From Nocardia sp. NBC_00403 (GTDB lineage Bacteria; Actinomycetota; Actinomycetes; Mycobacteriales; Mycobacteriaceae), in assembly GCF_036046055.1 (NCBI RefSeq), contig NZ_CP107939.1, positions 3,038,001 to 3,102,000 of the forward strand: a DNA stretch of 64,000 nt. The letters run 5' to 3'. Made by a program: the position numbers and the translations under genes. This document shows positions 41,729 to 51,023 of this stretch, one piece after another. Every line of letters begins with the position of its first letter. Positions within the stretch are counted from its first letter, which is position 1. The notes beneath the pieces are model-generated. The model saw nothing but the letters and a program-made list of their open reading frames with translations, was not told the origin of the DNA and did not search any database.

Positions 41729-42529
41729 CCGAAGCGACGCGCTTTTCCGGCCGGTCTAGTGAACGGGGCTTCGGCCTGTTCAGCGCATCGGCCATCGTGG
41801 CCACAGCGGCATGCATTTCCTTGATAACCCGCCGGACACTCGACGTCTGTGGGGAGATGCCGAAATCCCGGCGAATGGCCGCGTGAAGGCGACGTTTTCT
41901 CCTCGACCACCAATCGATCGCGCCGCGGAAGTAGTTGACATCTATCGAAAGCTCCCCGCCGCCGCCCACCCCGACCCTGATGGACGTCGCGCACCGCGAT
42001 GTCGTGCTCTCCGACCGACCGCGTGAACGGGCTTTGGCCTGTTCAGCCCGACGGACCGGCCATCGTTGCCCAGGGCGACATGTTTTCCCTGATAGCCGCC
42101 GGACGCTTGTGTGCTCCGATGGCCGGGACTTCCTGCGCACCTCCGGCTCGTCCGACAACCCGACCGTCGAATTCCGCACTCTCCCGGTGCTGCACTACGA
42201 CGTGCGCGCCGCCTTCGGCGCGCACGTCCCGACCACCAGGTCGAGCACCCGTCCACAAAGCCCGCCGATCAGGCCACCGACACCGCCTCGACCACTGGAT
42301 CGGTCACCACCACGCCGGATGTCGGCACGCCGTCGACGGCACCATCGCCGGCGATGCCGTCCCCTGCGTCAACTGGCCGGTCGGCCATGGCGAACGTCCG
42401 CTGGGCCGAACGATCGTGTGCCGATCGCCCGCGGCATGGACAGCGAACTACCGACTCCACCGACGGTGCGCTGGTCCTCGATTATGCGAGTACTGTCGAC
42501 GTCGTTCGATTCCATCCTGGGGGTTTCCT
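41729..42529. other. 801-base region without a clear gene; contains a diverged direct repeat
   Basis: Two diverged copies of about 95 bp (41758-41850 and 42022-42125) share GTGAACGGG(G)CTT(C/T)GGCCTGTTCAGC and later segments. Open frames are present on both strands but none has a ribosome site or consistent coding character. A 12-bp perfect hairpin lies at 42199-42228. Confidence 0.5.
42199..42228. repeat. 12-bp perfect hairpin
   Basis: GACGTGCGCGCC (42199-42210) pairs with 42217-42228 around GCCTTC; no T-run on either side. Confidence 0.5.
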
Positions 42530-42823
42530 ATGTTGATTTGGGGCTGGCGGCGCACCGTCCAGCAACTCGCCATGCTGACGCTGGTATGCGGCAACTGCCA
42601 CAATCCGGCGGCGCACGCTCTGCGCAAACTCGTCACCAAGTTCACGCTTTTCTTCATTCCGCTCTTCGCGCTGAAGACCAAGCACACCGTGCAGTGCACG
42701 TGGTGCGGAGCGGAATCGGAAGTGCCTCACCAGCGTGTCCCCGAACTGCTGCACCAGGCGCAGACGGCGGGTGCGTGGCAGCCACCTGCCCCGGCGACGC
42801 CGGATCAGCATTATCCGAGGTAA
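42530..42823 (+). CDS. Zinc-ribbon protein (97 aa)
   Basis: MLIWGWRRTVQQLAMLTLVCGNC begins the protein, and a second pair (QCTWCGAESEV) completes a four-Cys zinc ribbon split by a hydrophobic segment (FTLFFIPLFAL). This is the zinc-ribbon_15 pattern common in actinobacteria, probably membrane-associated. GGGGG lies seven bases before the ATG. Function unknown. Confidence 0.82.
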   Translation: MLIWGWRRTVQQLAMLTLVCGNCHNPAAHALRKLVTKFTLFFIPLFALKTKHTVQCTWCGAESEVPHQRVPELLHQAQTAGAWQPPAPATPDQHYPR

Positions 42824-42832
42824 GGCGTTGCC

Positions 42833-43096
42833 TCACACCACTTTCGGTGCCTGCACCAGTGCCGCCGTGGCCCGGCGTACCAGCGGCAGCACCAGGAGCA
42901 GGGTGGGGAAGGCGATGGGCCAGGACACCGCCCACGAGCGCAGCCACATCCCGACCGCGAGGCCATCGCTCATCAGGGTGCTGATCAGGGAGACGATGCA
43001 GGTCATCAGGATCGACAGCAGCATCGGCAAGAGCACCGACGCATAGCGGGCGGGCAGCTTGAAACCGGTGCGGGAGTTGGTGTTCGCGGAAGTCAT
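42833..43096 (-). CDS. DUF2798-like small membrane protein (87 aa)
   Basis: Two hydrophobic segments (YASVLLPMLLSILMTCIVSLIS, WAVSWPIAFPTLLLVLPLV) with the RRATAALV end match DUF2798. GGAG lies eight bases before the ATG. Convergent with the zinc-ribbon gene (9-base gap). Function unknown. Confidence 0.8.
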   Translation of the reverse strand: MTSANTNSRTGFKLPARYASVLLPMLLSILMTCIVSLISTLMSDGLAVGMWLRSWAVSWPIAFPTLLLVLPLVRRATAALVQAPKVV

Positions 43097-43210
43097 CGGT
43101 TCACTCCGTAAGGTCGTCACAGCAGCGATTCCGCCGGGCGGCAGAACCGGTGCGTTGGTTGACGTGAACGCTTACGGCGACGCGATGTCGCGGCACCGAG
43201 CATAGGGCAG

Positions 43211-43253
43211 CGGTTCGCGGCGGTGCGAGCCAGCTCTGCACCGCCGCGAACCG
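43211..43253 (-). terminator. 16-bp perfect hairpin after the aldo/keto reductase gene
   Basis: CGGTTCGCGGCGGTGC (43211-43226) pairs perfectly with 43238-43253; it starts eight bases after the stop. No T-run. Confidence 0.6.
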
Positions 43254-43261
43254 TGCCGAAT

Positions 43262-44332
43262 TCAGTTGCGCTCTTGCACCTTCAGGTCGCCGAAGGTGAC
43301 GCTCTGCGTCATCGGCCTGGCCAGGAACTCGTGCGGGAAACCGAGGTCGATAGCGCTGGCCTGTTCCAGCCGAGCCACCTGCGCCGGGTCGAACTCGACA
43401 TCGAGGGCACCGAGATTGTCCTCGAGCTGTGCGGCTGTGCGGGCGCCGATGATCGGTGCGGTAACTGCGGGGTTGCGTAGCGTCCAGGCGAGCGCCACTT
43501 GCGACGGCGCCTTACCCAGTTGCGCCGCAACCTCTTTCACCACATCGGCGATGGCAAGACCGCGCGCGGTGAGCGAGCCGTTGGCGGCGGCCACATTCTT
43601 GCGCGAGCCTTCCGGCGATGCCTCCGCATCATCCGCCAGGTCGGCGCTGCTGTACTTGCCGGTCAGCACGCCGCTGGCCAGTGGCGACCACGGGATCACA
43701 CCAAGACCCATTTCCTGCGCCATCGGAATGAGGTCGCGCTCGACGGTCCGTTCGATGAGGCTGTATTCGATCTGCAGCGCAATCAGCGGTGACCAGCCCC
43801 GCAGATCCGCGATGGCCTGCATGCGCGAGACCTGCCACGCCGGTGCGTCGGAAATGCCGACGTAGAGCACTTTGCCCGCACGGACCAGGTCGTCCATCGC
43901 GCGCAGGATCTCCTCGACCGGGGTGCGGAAATCCCAGGCGTGCAGGTACAGCACGTCGAGGTAGTCGGTGTTCAGCCTGCGCAGGCTCGCCTCCACCGAA
44001 GCGAACATGCTCTTGCGGTGGTTGCCCCCGGAGTTGGGGTCGCTCGGTCGCCGCAGCATCGTGTATTTGGTTGCCAGCACAAGGCTTTCGCGATTGTCCG
44101 CGGTGAACTCGCCGAGCAGCTGCTCGGAGGTGCCGTTGGTGTACTGGCTGGCGGTGTCGATGAAATTGCCGCCACGCTCCACATAGGTGTCGAAAATCTT
44201 GCGGGCTTCGTCCTTGTCGGCGCCCCAGCCCCAGTCGGCGCCGAAGGTCATGGTGCCGAGGGACAGCGGGGAAACCCGCAGCCCCGAGCGGCCGAGCAGC
44301 CGGTAGGTGTCGAGGGTGAGGCCTGTGGACAT
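43262..44332 (-). CDS. Aldo/keto reductase (356 aa)
   Basis: Typical AKR fold with GRSGLRVSPLSLGTMTFG, FIDTASQYTNGTSEQLLGE (Asp/Tyr region), VLATKYTM (Lys), YLDVLYLHAWD (His) and the C-terminal NADPH site VTAPIIGARTAAQLEDNLGAL. It reduces carbonyl compounds with NADPH; the substrate cannot be predicted. GGAG precedes ATG 44332. It is divergent from an XRE regulator gene 114 bases away, which may control it. Confidence 0.92.
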   Translation of the reverse strand: MSTGLTLDTYRLLGRSGLRVSPLSLGTMTFGADWGWGADKDEARKIFDTYVERGGNFIDTASQYTNGTSEQLLGEFTADNRESLVLATKYTMLRRPSDPNSGGNHRKSMFASVEASLRRLNTDYLDVLYLHAWDFRTPVEEILRAMDDLVRAGKVLYVGISDAPAWQVSRMQAIADLRGWSPLIALQIEYSLIERTVERDLIPMAQEMGLGVIPWSPLASGVLTGKYSSADLADDAEASPEGSRKNVAAANGSLTARGLAIADVVKEVAAQLGKAPSQVALAWTLRNPAVTAPIIGARTAAQLEDNLGALDVEFDPAQVARLEQASAIDLGFPHEFLARPMTQSVTFGDLKVQERN

Positions 44333-44432
44333 GTCGGGCTCCTGTCGTCGTTCGTTCGACAGCAAGTCTGGAACGGCGCGAGGCCGACGATAAGGGAAGG
44401 TTCTTCCTGGGAAAGCCAGTACCACCCAGTCG

Positions 44433-44438
44433 TAGGAT
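44433..44438 (+). promoter_or_regulatory. -10 box for the XRE regulator
   Basis: TAGGAT eight bases before ATG 44447 (five before GTG 44444); leaderless-type start. Confidence 0.4.
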
Positions 44439-44446
44439 CGAAGGTG

Positions 44447-45274
44447 ATGACTGGCACGGTGAACGCGACACAGGAACTTGCGGCCTTCCTGCGGGCCCGG
44501 CGGGAGCGCCTCACCCCCGGCGACCTCGGGCTGCCCGAGCGCAGGCAGGCCCGCCGCACGCCCGGCCTGCGGCGCGAGGAAGTCGCCGAATTGGCAGGGG
44601 TCAGTATCGATTACATCGTCCGCCTGGAGCAGGGGCGGGGCCTACGTCCGTCCGCCGACGTGCTGGAGGCGCTGTCGCGTGCGTTGCGGCTGGACACCGA
44701 CGAGCGCGCCTATCTGTTCGACCTGGCCCAGCAGCGTCAGCCCGACACGGGCAAACCGAGCACGGTGGCCGCGCCCGAGCTCGTCATGCTGGTCGAGGAT
44801 CTTTCCCCGCTGCCTGCCATGCTGGTCAATCATCGCTACGACATTCTGGCGTGGAACCGGGAAATGGCCAGGTTGATCGTCGATTTCGACACCTTGCCGC
44901 CGGGCCAGCGCAACTCGATGTGGCTGTGCCTGATGCACCCTGATATGCGCGACTTCTATGCCGACCGGGAACGGATCATCCGAGAAGGCATCGCTGACCT
45001 GCGAGCCGCATGGGCGGCGCACCCCGACGATCAGGCCCTTGCGGACCTGATTGCCGAGTTCACCCGCAGCGAGGAATTCGCACGGGCCTGGGACAGGCAT
45101 GATGTGCGGGTGAACGGTCGCGGCCGGAAGCCATTGCGGCATCCGGTGGTGGGGCCTTTGGTCGTCAACTACGAAGTACTGATGCCGATCCAGGACCCCG
45201 ACCAGCGGATCATCATCTATCGAGCCGCGGACGCCGATTCCCGAACGGCGCTGGACCGGTTGGCCGAGTCCTGA
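44447..45274 (+). CDS. XRE regulator with MmyB-like (MLTR) ligand domain (275 aa)
   Basis: The N-terminal helix-turn-helix (TPGLRREEVAELAGVSIDYIVRLEQGRGLRPSADVLEAL) is followed by the MmyB-type ligand domain with YDILAWNREMARLI and WLCLMHPDMRDFY. Members often regulate adjacent oxidoreductases. The divergent aldo/keto reductase is the obvious candidate target (inference). Confidence 0.9.
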   Translation: MTGTVNATQELAAFLRARRERLTPGDLGLPERRQARRTPGLRREEVAELAGVSIDYIVRLEQGRGLRPSADVLEALSRALRLDTDERAYLFDLAQQRQPDTGKPSTVAAPELVMLVEDLSPLPAMLVNHRYDILAWNREMARLIVDFDTLPPGQRNSMWLCLMHPDMRDFYADRERIIREGIADLRAAWAAHPDDQALADLIAEFTRSEEFARAWDRHDVRVNGRGRKPLRHPVVGPLVVNYEVLMPIQDPDQRIIIYRAADADSRTALDRLAES

Positions 45275-45277
45275 GAA

Positions 45278-45553
45278 CTACTCGACGGAGGCGAGCGTCA
45301 GCTCGTCTTCCTCGTCGGAGTCCTCGTAGCGGCCGTCCCATTCCTCGTAGAACGGCACGTCGTCGTCACGGGTGACGATCCACTCCAACGAGTACGCGCC
45401 CTCACCTGCGGGAACCATGATGTTCTCGATCTTCAGACCGATCTGGAGAACGTCGGCAGCCCGGATGACATCGGGCAGGTCCTCGGACCGAACCACGGTC
45501 TGGTTGGCATACAACGTAATGGTGTTGCGGTCGCCGTCCAACGGTAACTCCAA
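45278..45553 (-). CDS. Acidic hypothetical protein (91 aa)
   Basis: Folded-looking core NTITLYANQTVVRSEDLPDVI, then VLQIGLKIENIMVPAGEGAYSLEWIVTR and an acidic tail (EEWDGRYEDSDEEDE). The only upstream start in frame is TTG 45553, two bases after a frame stop, without a clear Shine-Dalgarno site, so initiation may be inefficient or leaderless. It ends four bases from the convergent regulator. No family recognised. Confidence 0.65.
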   Translation of the reverse strand: MELPLDGDRNTITLYANQTVVRSEDLPDVIRAADVLQIGLKIENIMVPAGEGAYSLEWIVTRDDDVPFYEEWDGRYEDSDEEDELTLASVE

Positions 45554-45739
45554 TCATTGGTGAAAACATTGCTGACGAGTGCCCTCGCCTGGCAGACACT
45601 ACCGCCGATTCGGAGGACGCCGGGCGTTTGCCCGAAACCGTTCACACACCATTCTCCTGCCGCGCTCGTCCCCGCAGATCACGGCCTCGGCGGTGCGCCG
45701 ACACGGCGTCGTGTGGCCGTCTCGTGTCGGTGGGCACGA

Positions 45740-45774
45740 CAAAAGCCGCCGTGGTCATCGAGGCCACGGCGGCT
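45740..45774 (-). terminator. rpsT terminator
   Basis: AGCCGCCGTGG (45744-45754) pairs perfectly with 45764-45774; TTTGTCG follows on the minus strand. Located 40 bases after the rpsT stop. Confidence 0.8.
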
Positions 45775-45813
45775 GCGTCAAAAGCACATGCGGTATCTCG
45801 CGATACCGGCGGA

Positions 45814-46074
45814 CTAGATCTTGTTGAGGGCCAGCGCGAGCGCCGACTTCTTGTTGGCAGCCTGGTTGGCGTGAATGACGCCCTTCGAGGCAGCCTTGTC
45901 CAGTTTGCGGCTGGCGAACTGCAGCTGCTCGGCAGCCTTGTCCTTGTCGCCTGTGGCCGCGGCCTCGCGGAAGCTGCGGATCGCAGTGCGCAGAGCGGAC
46001 TTGACCGACTGGTTGCGCTTGCGCGCTTCCTCGTTGGTGCGGATCCGCTTCATCTGGGACTTGATGTTGGCCAC
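45814..46074 (-). CDS. rpsT: 30S ribosomal protein S20 (86 aa)
   Basis: Small basic helical protein binding 16S rRNA. Starts [21 protein letters not shown] with GTG and GAGGAA seven bases upstream; ends [19 protein letters not shown]. Same place as Rv2412, next to holA and the ATP-grasp gene. Confidence 0.97.
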   Translation of the reverse strand: MANIKSQMKRIRTNEEARKRNQSVKSALRTAIRSFREAAATGDKDKAAEQLQFASRKLDKAASKGVIHANQAANKKSALALALNKI

Positions 46075-46344
46075 GCCTGTTTCCTCGTGTTCCTGTCGCT
46101 GAATGGACTGTGCTGAAAAGTTTGCGAGCGTGCGACACACCCGAAGTAAATCGGTAACGCAACGCCGAAGATCGAGGGTACCAGCCACGGCTTGGCACAC
46201 GAAATCGGTGCATCCGGCGCCCGAGCCACCGCTGCGGGACCCGCCAGTTTGTCGAACAGAATTTTCACCCGCAACGCGGGAGTGATGCAAGAAATTTACC
46301 TGTGTCTCACACGGCAAAGCCGCTGCATGGCGCACGATTCTTGC

Positions 46345-48042
46345 ATGACCTCCGCCTCGCCGCCGCGATCGGCCCGATCTCCTGTGCCGCCGCCGGTCCG
46401 GTCGAACGGACGTGCGCGTGGCCATGAGCGAGCACCTTCTACCGGACTGTTCGAGGGCTATCGACCCGGCCGTTATGACCAGGCCTTCGACGAGATGTTC
46501 GACAGCTCGGGCCGGGTCCGGCAGCCCTACAAAGGCATCTTCTCCGCGCTCGCGCCCATCGACGTCGCGGATCTCGCGGCGCGTTCGGACGCCCTCGATC
46601 GCGCCTTCATCAATCAGGGCATCACGTTCTCGCTGTCGGGTCAGGAGCGGCCGTTCCCGCTGGATCTGGTGCCCAGGGTCATCGCGGCCGCCGAATGGAA
46701 CAAACTCGAGCGCGGCATCAAGCAGCGGGTGACCGCGCTGGAGCTGTTCCTCGCCGATATCTACGGCGAGCAGAACATTCTGCGCGAGGAGGTGATCCCG
46801 AAACGCCTGGTCACCTCCTGCCAACATTTCCACCGGGAGGCCGCCGGGCTGGTGCCGCCGAACGGCGTGCGCATCCACGTCGCGGGCATTGACCTGGTCC
46901 GCGACCAACACGGCGAATTCCGCGTCCTCGAGGACAACCTGCGTTCCCCATCAGGTGTCTCCTATGTAATGGAGAATCGCCGCACCATGGCACGGGTCTT
47001 CCCGGACCTGTTCTCCTCGCATCGGGTGCGTGCGGTGGGTGACTATCCGAGTCATCTGATGCGGGCGCTGCGCGCTTCGGCCGCGCCGAACGAGGCCGAT
47101 CCGACGGTCGTCGTGCTGACCCCCGGCGTTGACAACTCGGCCTACTTCGAGCATTCGCTGCTGGCCAGGCAGATGGGCGTGGAGTTGGTCGAGGGCAGGG
47201 ACCTTTTCTGCCGGGACAACGTCGTATACATGCGCACCACGGCGGGGGAGCGGCAGGTCGACGTGATCTACCGGCGCATCGACGACGGTTTCCTCGACCC
47301 GATGCACTTCCGCCCCGATTCGGTGCTCGGCGTCGCGGGTCTGCTGAATGCCGCACGCGCGGGCAATGTCGTCGTCTCCAGCGCGATCGGCAACGGCGTC
47401 GGCGACGACAAGCTGATCTATGCCTATGTACCGACGATCATCGAGTATTACCTCGGCGAGAAGCCGGTGCTACCGAACGTCGACACCTACCGCTGCTGGC
47501 TGGACGACGAGCGTGCGGAGGTGCTCGACCGGATCGGTGAGTTGGTGGTCAAGCCGGTGGAGGGGTCCGGCGGCTACGGCATCGTCATCGGACCGGACGC
47601 CACGCTGCGCGAGTTGGACGCCGCCCGTCGCAGGATCAAGGCGGACCCACGTGGCTGGGTCGCGCAGCCGGTGGTTCAGTTGTCCACCGTGCCGACCAAG
47701 ATCGGCAACGAACTGGTGCCGCGCCACGTCGACCTGCGGCCTTTCGCGGTCAACGACGGTGACGACATCTGGGTGCTGCCCGGCGGGCTGACCCGGGTCG
47801 CGCTGCCGGAGGGCTCCCTGGTGGTCAACTCGAGTCAGGGCGGCGGCAGCAAGGACACCTGGGTGTTGTCCGGACGCGACTCGCTCGCCGACCGGGAACT
47901 GGCGGGTGCGGAGCTGGTCAGCGAACCGCCGCAATCGGATTCGCGTGAACTCGGCCGGGAACTGACTGCCGAGCAGTCGAATCAGCAACAGCAGCAGCAA
48001 CAACAAGAGCAGCGACAATCCGGTACGAGGGCGGTGCGCTGA
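46345..48042 (+). CDS. Circularly permuted ATP-grasp protein (565 aa)
   Basis: Orthologue by sequence and order of Rv2411c. Recognisable blocks: [82 protein letters not shown] and [20 protein letters not shown]. Such proteins are predicted peptide ligases acting with the alpha-E and transglutaminase partners encoded next. The C-terminus is Gln-rich (seven consecutive Gln). The start is uncertain: ATG 46345 is chosen, with ATG 46327 also possible; neither has a strong ribosome site. Confidence 0.88.
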   Translation: MTSASPPRSARSPVPPPVRSNGRARGHERAPSTGLFEGYRPGRYDQAFDEMFDSSGRVRQPYKGIFSALAPIDVADLAARSDALDRAFINQGITFSLSGQERPFPLDLVPRVIAAAEWNKLERGIKQRVTALELFLADIYGEQNILREEVIPKRLVTSCQHFHREAAGLVPPNGVRIHVAGIDLVRDQHGEFRVLEDNLRSPSGVSYVMENRRTMARVFPDLFSSHRVRAVGDYPSHLMRALRASAAPNEADPTVVVLTPGVDNSAYFEHSLLARQMGVELVEGRDLFCRDNVVYMRTTAGERQVDVIYRRIDDGFLDPMHFRPDSVLGVAGLLNAARAGNVVVSSAIGNGVGDDKLIYAYVPTIIEYYLGEKPVLPNVDTYRCWLDDERAEVLDRIGELVVKPVEGSGGYGIVIGPDATLRELDAARRRIKADPRGWVAQPVVQLSTVPTKIGNELVPRHVDLRPFAVNDGDDIWVLPGGLTRVALPEGSLVVNSSQGGGSKDTWVLSGRDSLADRELAGAELVSEPPQSDSRELGRELTAEQSNQQQQQQQQEQRQSGTRAVR

Positions 48043-49016
48043 TGCTGGCCCGCAATGCCGAATCGCTGTACTGGATCGGACGCTACGTCGAGCGCGCCGA
48101 CGACACCGCACGCATCCTCGACGTTGCGGTGCATCAGCTGCTGGAGGATGCGACGGTCGATCCGGACCGTACTTCGCGAGTGTTGTTGCGGGTGCTCGGT
48201 ATCGAGCCGCCCGCGGGCGAACTCGATGTCTGGTCGGTCACCGATCTGGTGGCGTTCAGTCCCGAGCACGGTGCGTCGATCACCAACTCGATCGCGAATG
48301 CTCGCGAGAATGCCAGGGGCGCAAGAGAAGTCGCCTCCAGCGAAATGTGGGAGTGCCTGAACGCCACCTATATCGGGCTGGCGGCCGCCGAACGCGCCGC
48401 CCGCAGCCTCGGGCCGCACGAGTTCTTCCACTACATCAAGGACCGGGCGGCGATGTTCGCCGGACTGTCGGATTCGACGCTCAGTCGCGACGACGGTTAC
48501 CGGTTCCTGCTGCTCGGCCGCTCCATCGAACGTGCGGATATGACTGTGCGGCTACTGCTTTCGCGAGCTGGTGACCGCACCTCGTCACCGGCCTGGGTGA
48601 CGGTGCTGCGCTCGGCGGGCGCGCACGACACCTATCTGCGCACCCATCGCGGTGCGCTCGACGCCAATCTGGTGGCCGAATTCATTCTGCTCGACCGGCT
48701 TTTCCCGCGGTCGCTGTTCCATTCGGTGCGGGTTGCCGAGGACTGTCTCGCCGAACTCGACCAACGGCCGACCAGCCGGGTCGGCGCACGCCACGAGGCA
48801 CAGCGACTACTCGGCCGGGCCCGCAGTGAACTCGAATTCCTGCCGCCCGGTGTGCTGCTGGAGGACCTGCAGAATCGGTTGCTGCTGCTGCAGCGGAACT
48901 TCCGCGAGGTCGGCGAGGCGATCGCGCTGCAATATTTCCATGCCGCGCCGTGGGTGGCGTGGACCGATCTGCGCAGCAGTCACGACAACCACGCGCAGGT
49001 GGAGGGAGAACTGTGA
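48042..49016 (+). CDS. Alpha-E domain protein (324 aa)
   Basis: Starts [24 protein letters not shown], the alpha-E signature, with helical continuation (LLGRSIERADMTVRLLL, DRLFPRSLFHSVRVAEDCL). It overlaps the ATP-grasp stop by one base and the transglutaminase gene by four, forming a fixed three-gene unit (Rv2411c-Rv2409c). The trio is predicted to make or modify a peptide; biochemistry is unknown. Confidence 0.9.
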   Translation: MLARNAESLYWIGRYVERADDTARILDVAVHQLLEDATVDPDRTSRVLLRVLGIEPPAGELDVWSVTDLVAFSPEHGASITNSIANARENARGAREVASSEMWECLNATYIGLAAAERAARSLGPHEFFHYIKDRAAMFAGLSDSTLSRDDGYRFLLLGRSIERADMTVRLLLSRAGDRTSSPAWVTVLRSAGAHDTYLRTHRGALDANLVAEFILLDRLFPRSLFHSVRVAEDCLAELDQRPTSRVGARHEAQRLLGRARSELEFLPPGVLLEDLQNRLLLLQRNFREVGEAIALQYFHAAPWVAWTDLRSSHDNHAQVEGEL

Positions 49017-49855
49017 GCTGGCGGATTCGGGTGGTGCACACCACCGGTTATGTGTACGACGCGCCGGTCACCCGGTCGTTCAACGAGGCCCGGCTCACCC
49101 CACGCGCCGACAGCAGGCAGAACGTCATCCTCAATCGGGTGGAGACGGTGCCCTCGACCCGCTCCTACCGCTATACCGACTATTGGGGCACCGCGGTCAC
49201 CTCCTTCGACCTGCATGCGCCGCACACCGAATTGGAGGTCACCGGCTCCTCGGTGGTGGAGACCGAGCCGTTCGCCGGTCCGGCCGAGGAACTGGGCTGG
49301 GAAGAGCTGCGCCGCGAACAGATCGCCGATCGGTTCGACGAAATGCTCGCCGCCACCACCTATGTGCCGACGGATCGGAAACTGGCGACCGTCGCGCGGC
49401 AGCTGGCGCGCGGGGTGCCACCGGCGAAAGCTGTGGTGCGAGCAGCTGAATGGGTGCATCAGGAGATGACCTACCTGGCCGGAACCACCTCCGTGCACAC
49501 CTCGGCCGTGCAGGCGTTCGCCGAGCGGCAAGGCGTCTGCCAGGACTACGCGCACCTCACCCTTGTCCTGTTGCGCAGCATGGGCATACCGAGCCGCTAC
49601 GTCTCCGGGTACCTGCATCCGCATCCGGAGGCCGAGATCAACACCACGGTGGCCGGTCAATCGCACGCCTGGATCGAGGCATGGACCGGCCAGTGGTGGG
49701 GCTATGACCCGACCAACAACATCGCCATCAACGAACAGCACGTATCAGTCGGGGTCGGCCGCGATTACGCGGATGTGCCGCCGCTGAAGGGAATCTTTTC
49801 CGGTGGCGGCTCCACGGACCTCGAGGTCGTCGTGGAGATCACCCGTCTCGCCTAG
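49013..49855 (+). CDS. Transglutaminase-like cysteine protease (280 aa)
   Basis: Catalytic triad Cys176 (RQGVCQDYAHL), His218 (GQSHAWIEAW) and Asp232 (GYDPTNN), with the N-terminal domain (YVYDAPVTRSFNEARLTPR) typical of this family. GTG start overlaps the alpha-E gene by four bases. It would cleave or transfer acyl groups on a peptide substrate of the trio. Confidence 0.9.
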   Translation: MSWRIRVVHTTGYVYDAPVTRSFNEARLTPRADSRQNVILNRVETVPSTRSYRYTDYWGTAVTSFDLHAPHTELEVTGSSVVETEPFAGPAEELGWEELRREQIADRFDEMLAATTYVPTDRKLATVARQLARGVPPAKAVVRAAEWVHQEMTYLAGTTSVHTSAVQAFAERQGVCQDYAHLTLVLLRSMGIPSRYVSGYLHPHPEAEINTTVAGQSHAWIEAWTGQWWGYDPTNNIAINEQHVSVGVGRDYADVPPLKGIFSGGGSTDLEVVVEITRLA

Positions 49856-50068
49856 ACCGCGGCCTTTTCGCGCTTTATCCAGTCGCCGATGCCCGCGAAT
49901 CGGCGATCGGCCAGGTTCTGGGCGCACCCGGCGAGCCACCGAGGTGTCCGGGAAATCGGTCGTCGCAGGTCGAGGGTTGTTGTGGAGCACTACTACCTCG
50001 CGTAACGTCCCGAACGGATCGACTACTTCGGCACTATCGAACGCAGCAGGACCTCAGGCAGAACCAGT

Positions 50069-50096
50069 GTGCTCCCCGTGCACGCGGGGTGTTCTC
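50069..50096. repeat. Single CRISPR-repeat-like sequence upstream of the aquaporin gene
   Basis: GTGCTCCCCGTGCACGCGGG followed by GTGTTCTC has the length and CCCCG…CGGGG palindrome of actinobacterial type I-E repeats. Only one copy is present; no array or cas gene in the window. Confidence 0.5.
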
Positions 50097-50112
50097 TCGG
50101 AAGGTGACATGT

Positions 50113-50898
50113 ATGCCCACTGCTCAGGAAGTCATCGAGGAAGCCACAGAGCTAGCACCGACTCCCGACTCCAAGAAATGGGCCGCCGAAGCGCTCGGCA
50201 CGTTCGTTCTTGTCATCGGGGGTGTCGGCACCGCGGTGCTGGCCGGTCAGCGGGTAGGTGCGCTCGGTGTGGCGTTCGCCTTCGGGCTGACCCTGTTGTT
50301 CTTGGTGTATGCGATCGGGCCGATCTCGGGCTGCCACGTGAATCCGGCGGTGACCGTCGGTCAGCTGCTGCTCGGCCGGTTGTCGGCGCTCACCGCGGCA
50401 GGCTACGTGATCGCCCAGCTCGTCGGCGCGTTCCTGGCCGGTCTCGTGCTGTTCGCCCTCGCGAAGAACCTGCCGTCCTACGATCGCGCGGCCGACGGGC
50501 TCGCCGCCAACGGCTGGGGTAAGCACAGCCCGTCGGCGAAGACCGGTCCGCTCGGCAAGGTCATCATCGAAAACGGCTACGGCCTGGCCGCGGTGATCAT
50601 CATCGAGGTGATGCTGACGGCGCTGCTGGTGTTCGTGGTGCTCGCCTCGACCGACCAGCTTTCCGACGTCCCGCTGGCCGGCCTCTCGATCGGCGTCACC
50701 CTGACCGTCATCCATCTGGTCGCGATCCCGGTGGACAACGCGGCGATCAACCCGGCCCGTGCCCTCGCCGTCGCGCCCTATCAGGACGGCGCGATGGGCC
50801 AAGTCTGGGCCTTCGTCGTCTTCCCACTGATCGGCGGCGTCCTCGGTGCGCTGGTCTACGGCCTGCTCTTCGGCCGCTCTCGCGAAATGATCAGCTGA
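50113..50898 (+). CDS. MIP-family aquaporin (261 aa)
   Basis: Six hydrophobic segments and both pore motifs: GCHVNPAVTVGQ (NPA 1) and NAAINPARALA (NPA 2 with the selectivity-filter Arg). An AqpZ-like water or small-solute channel. A charged N-terminal extension (about 30 residues) precedes the first helix. GGAAGG lies upstream of ATG 50113. It is preceded by a CRISPR-like repeat and followed by a copy of its own 3' end. Confidence 0.92.
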   Translation: MPTAQEVIEEATELAPTPDSKKWAAEALGTFVLVIGGVGTAVLAGQRVGALGVAFAFGLTLLFLVYAIGPISGCHVNPAVTVGQLLLGRLSALTAAGYVIAQLVGAFLAGLVLFALAKNLPSYDRAADGLAANGWGKHSPSAKTGPLGKVIIENGYGLAAVIIIEVMLTALLVFVVLASTDQLSDVPLAGLSIGVTLTVIHLVAIPVDNAAINPARALAVAPYQDGAMGQVWAFVVFPLIGGVLGALVYGLLFGRSREMIS

Positions 50899-50920
50899 GC
50901 ATCCGGCCTACCGAACAACC

Positions 50921-50965
50921 CGAGCCCGGGTCGCACGTTCCGATGGACGCGTCGGCCCGGGCTCG
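50921..50965 (+). terminator. Hairpin after the aquaporin gene
   Basis: CGAGCCCGGG (50921-50930) pairs with CCCGGGCTCG (50956-50965); 25-base loop. Moderate terminator candidate. Confidence 0.45.
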
Positions 50966-50975
50966 TGCGATGCCG

Positions 50976-51003
50976 GGCCGCTCCCGCGAAGTGATCAGCG
51001 GAG
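50976..51003 (+). repeat. Diverged copy of the aquaporin 3' end
   Basis: 25 of 28 bases match 50872-50899, which spans the aquaporin stop codon; the stop is changed to GGA in the copy. Confidence 0.65.
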
Positions 51004-51023
51004 TTCGTTCGGTGAGCACGTCG

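Noticed and set aside
50060..50112. A CRISPR array
   Set aside because: Only one repeat-like unit is present, with no second repeat within several kilobases and no cas genes, so it is reported only as a solitary repeat.
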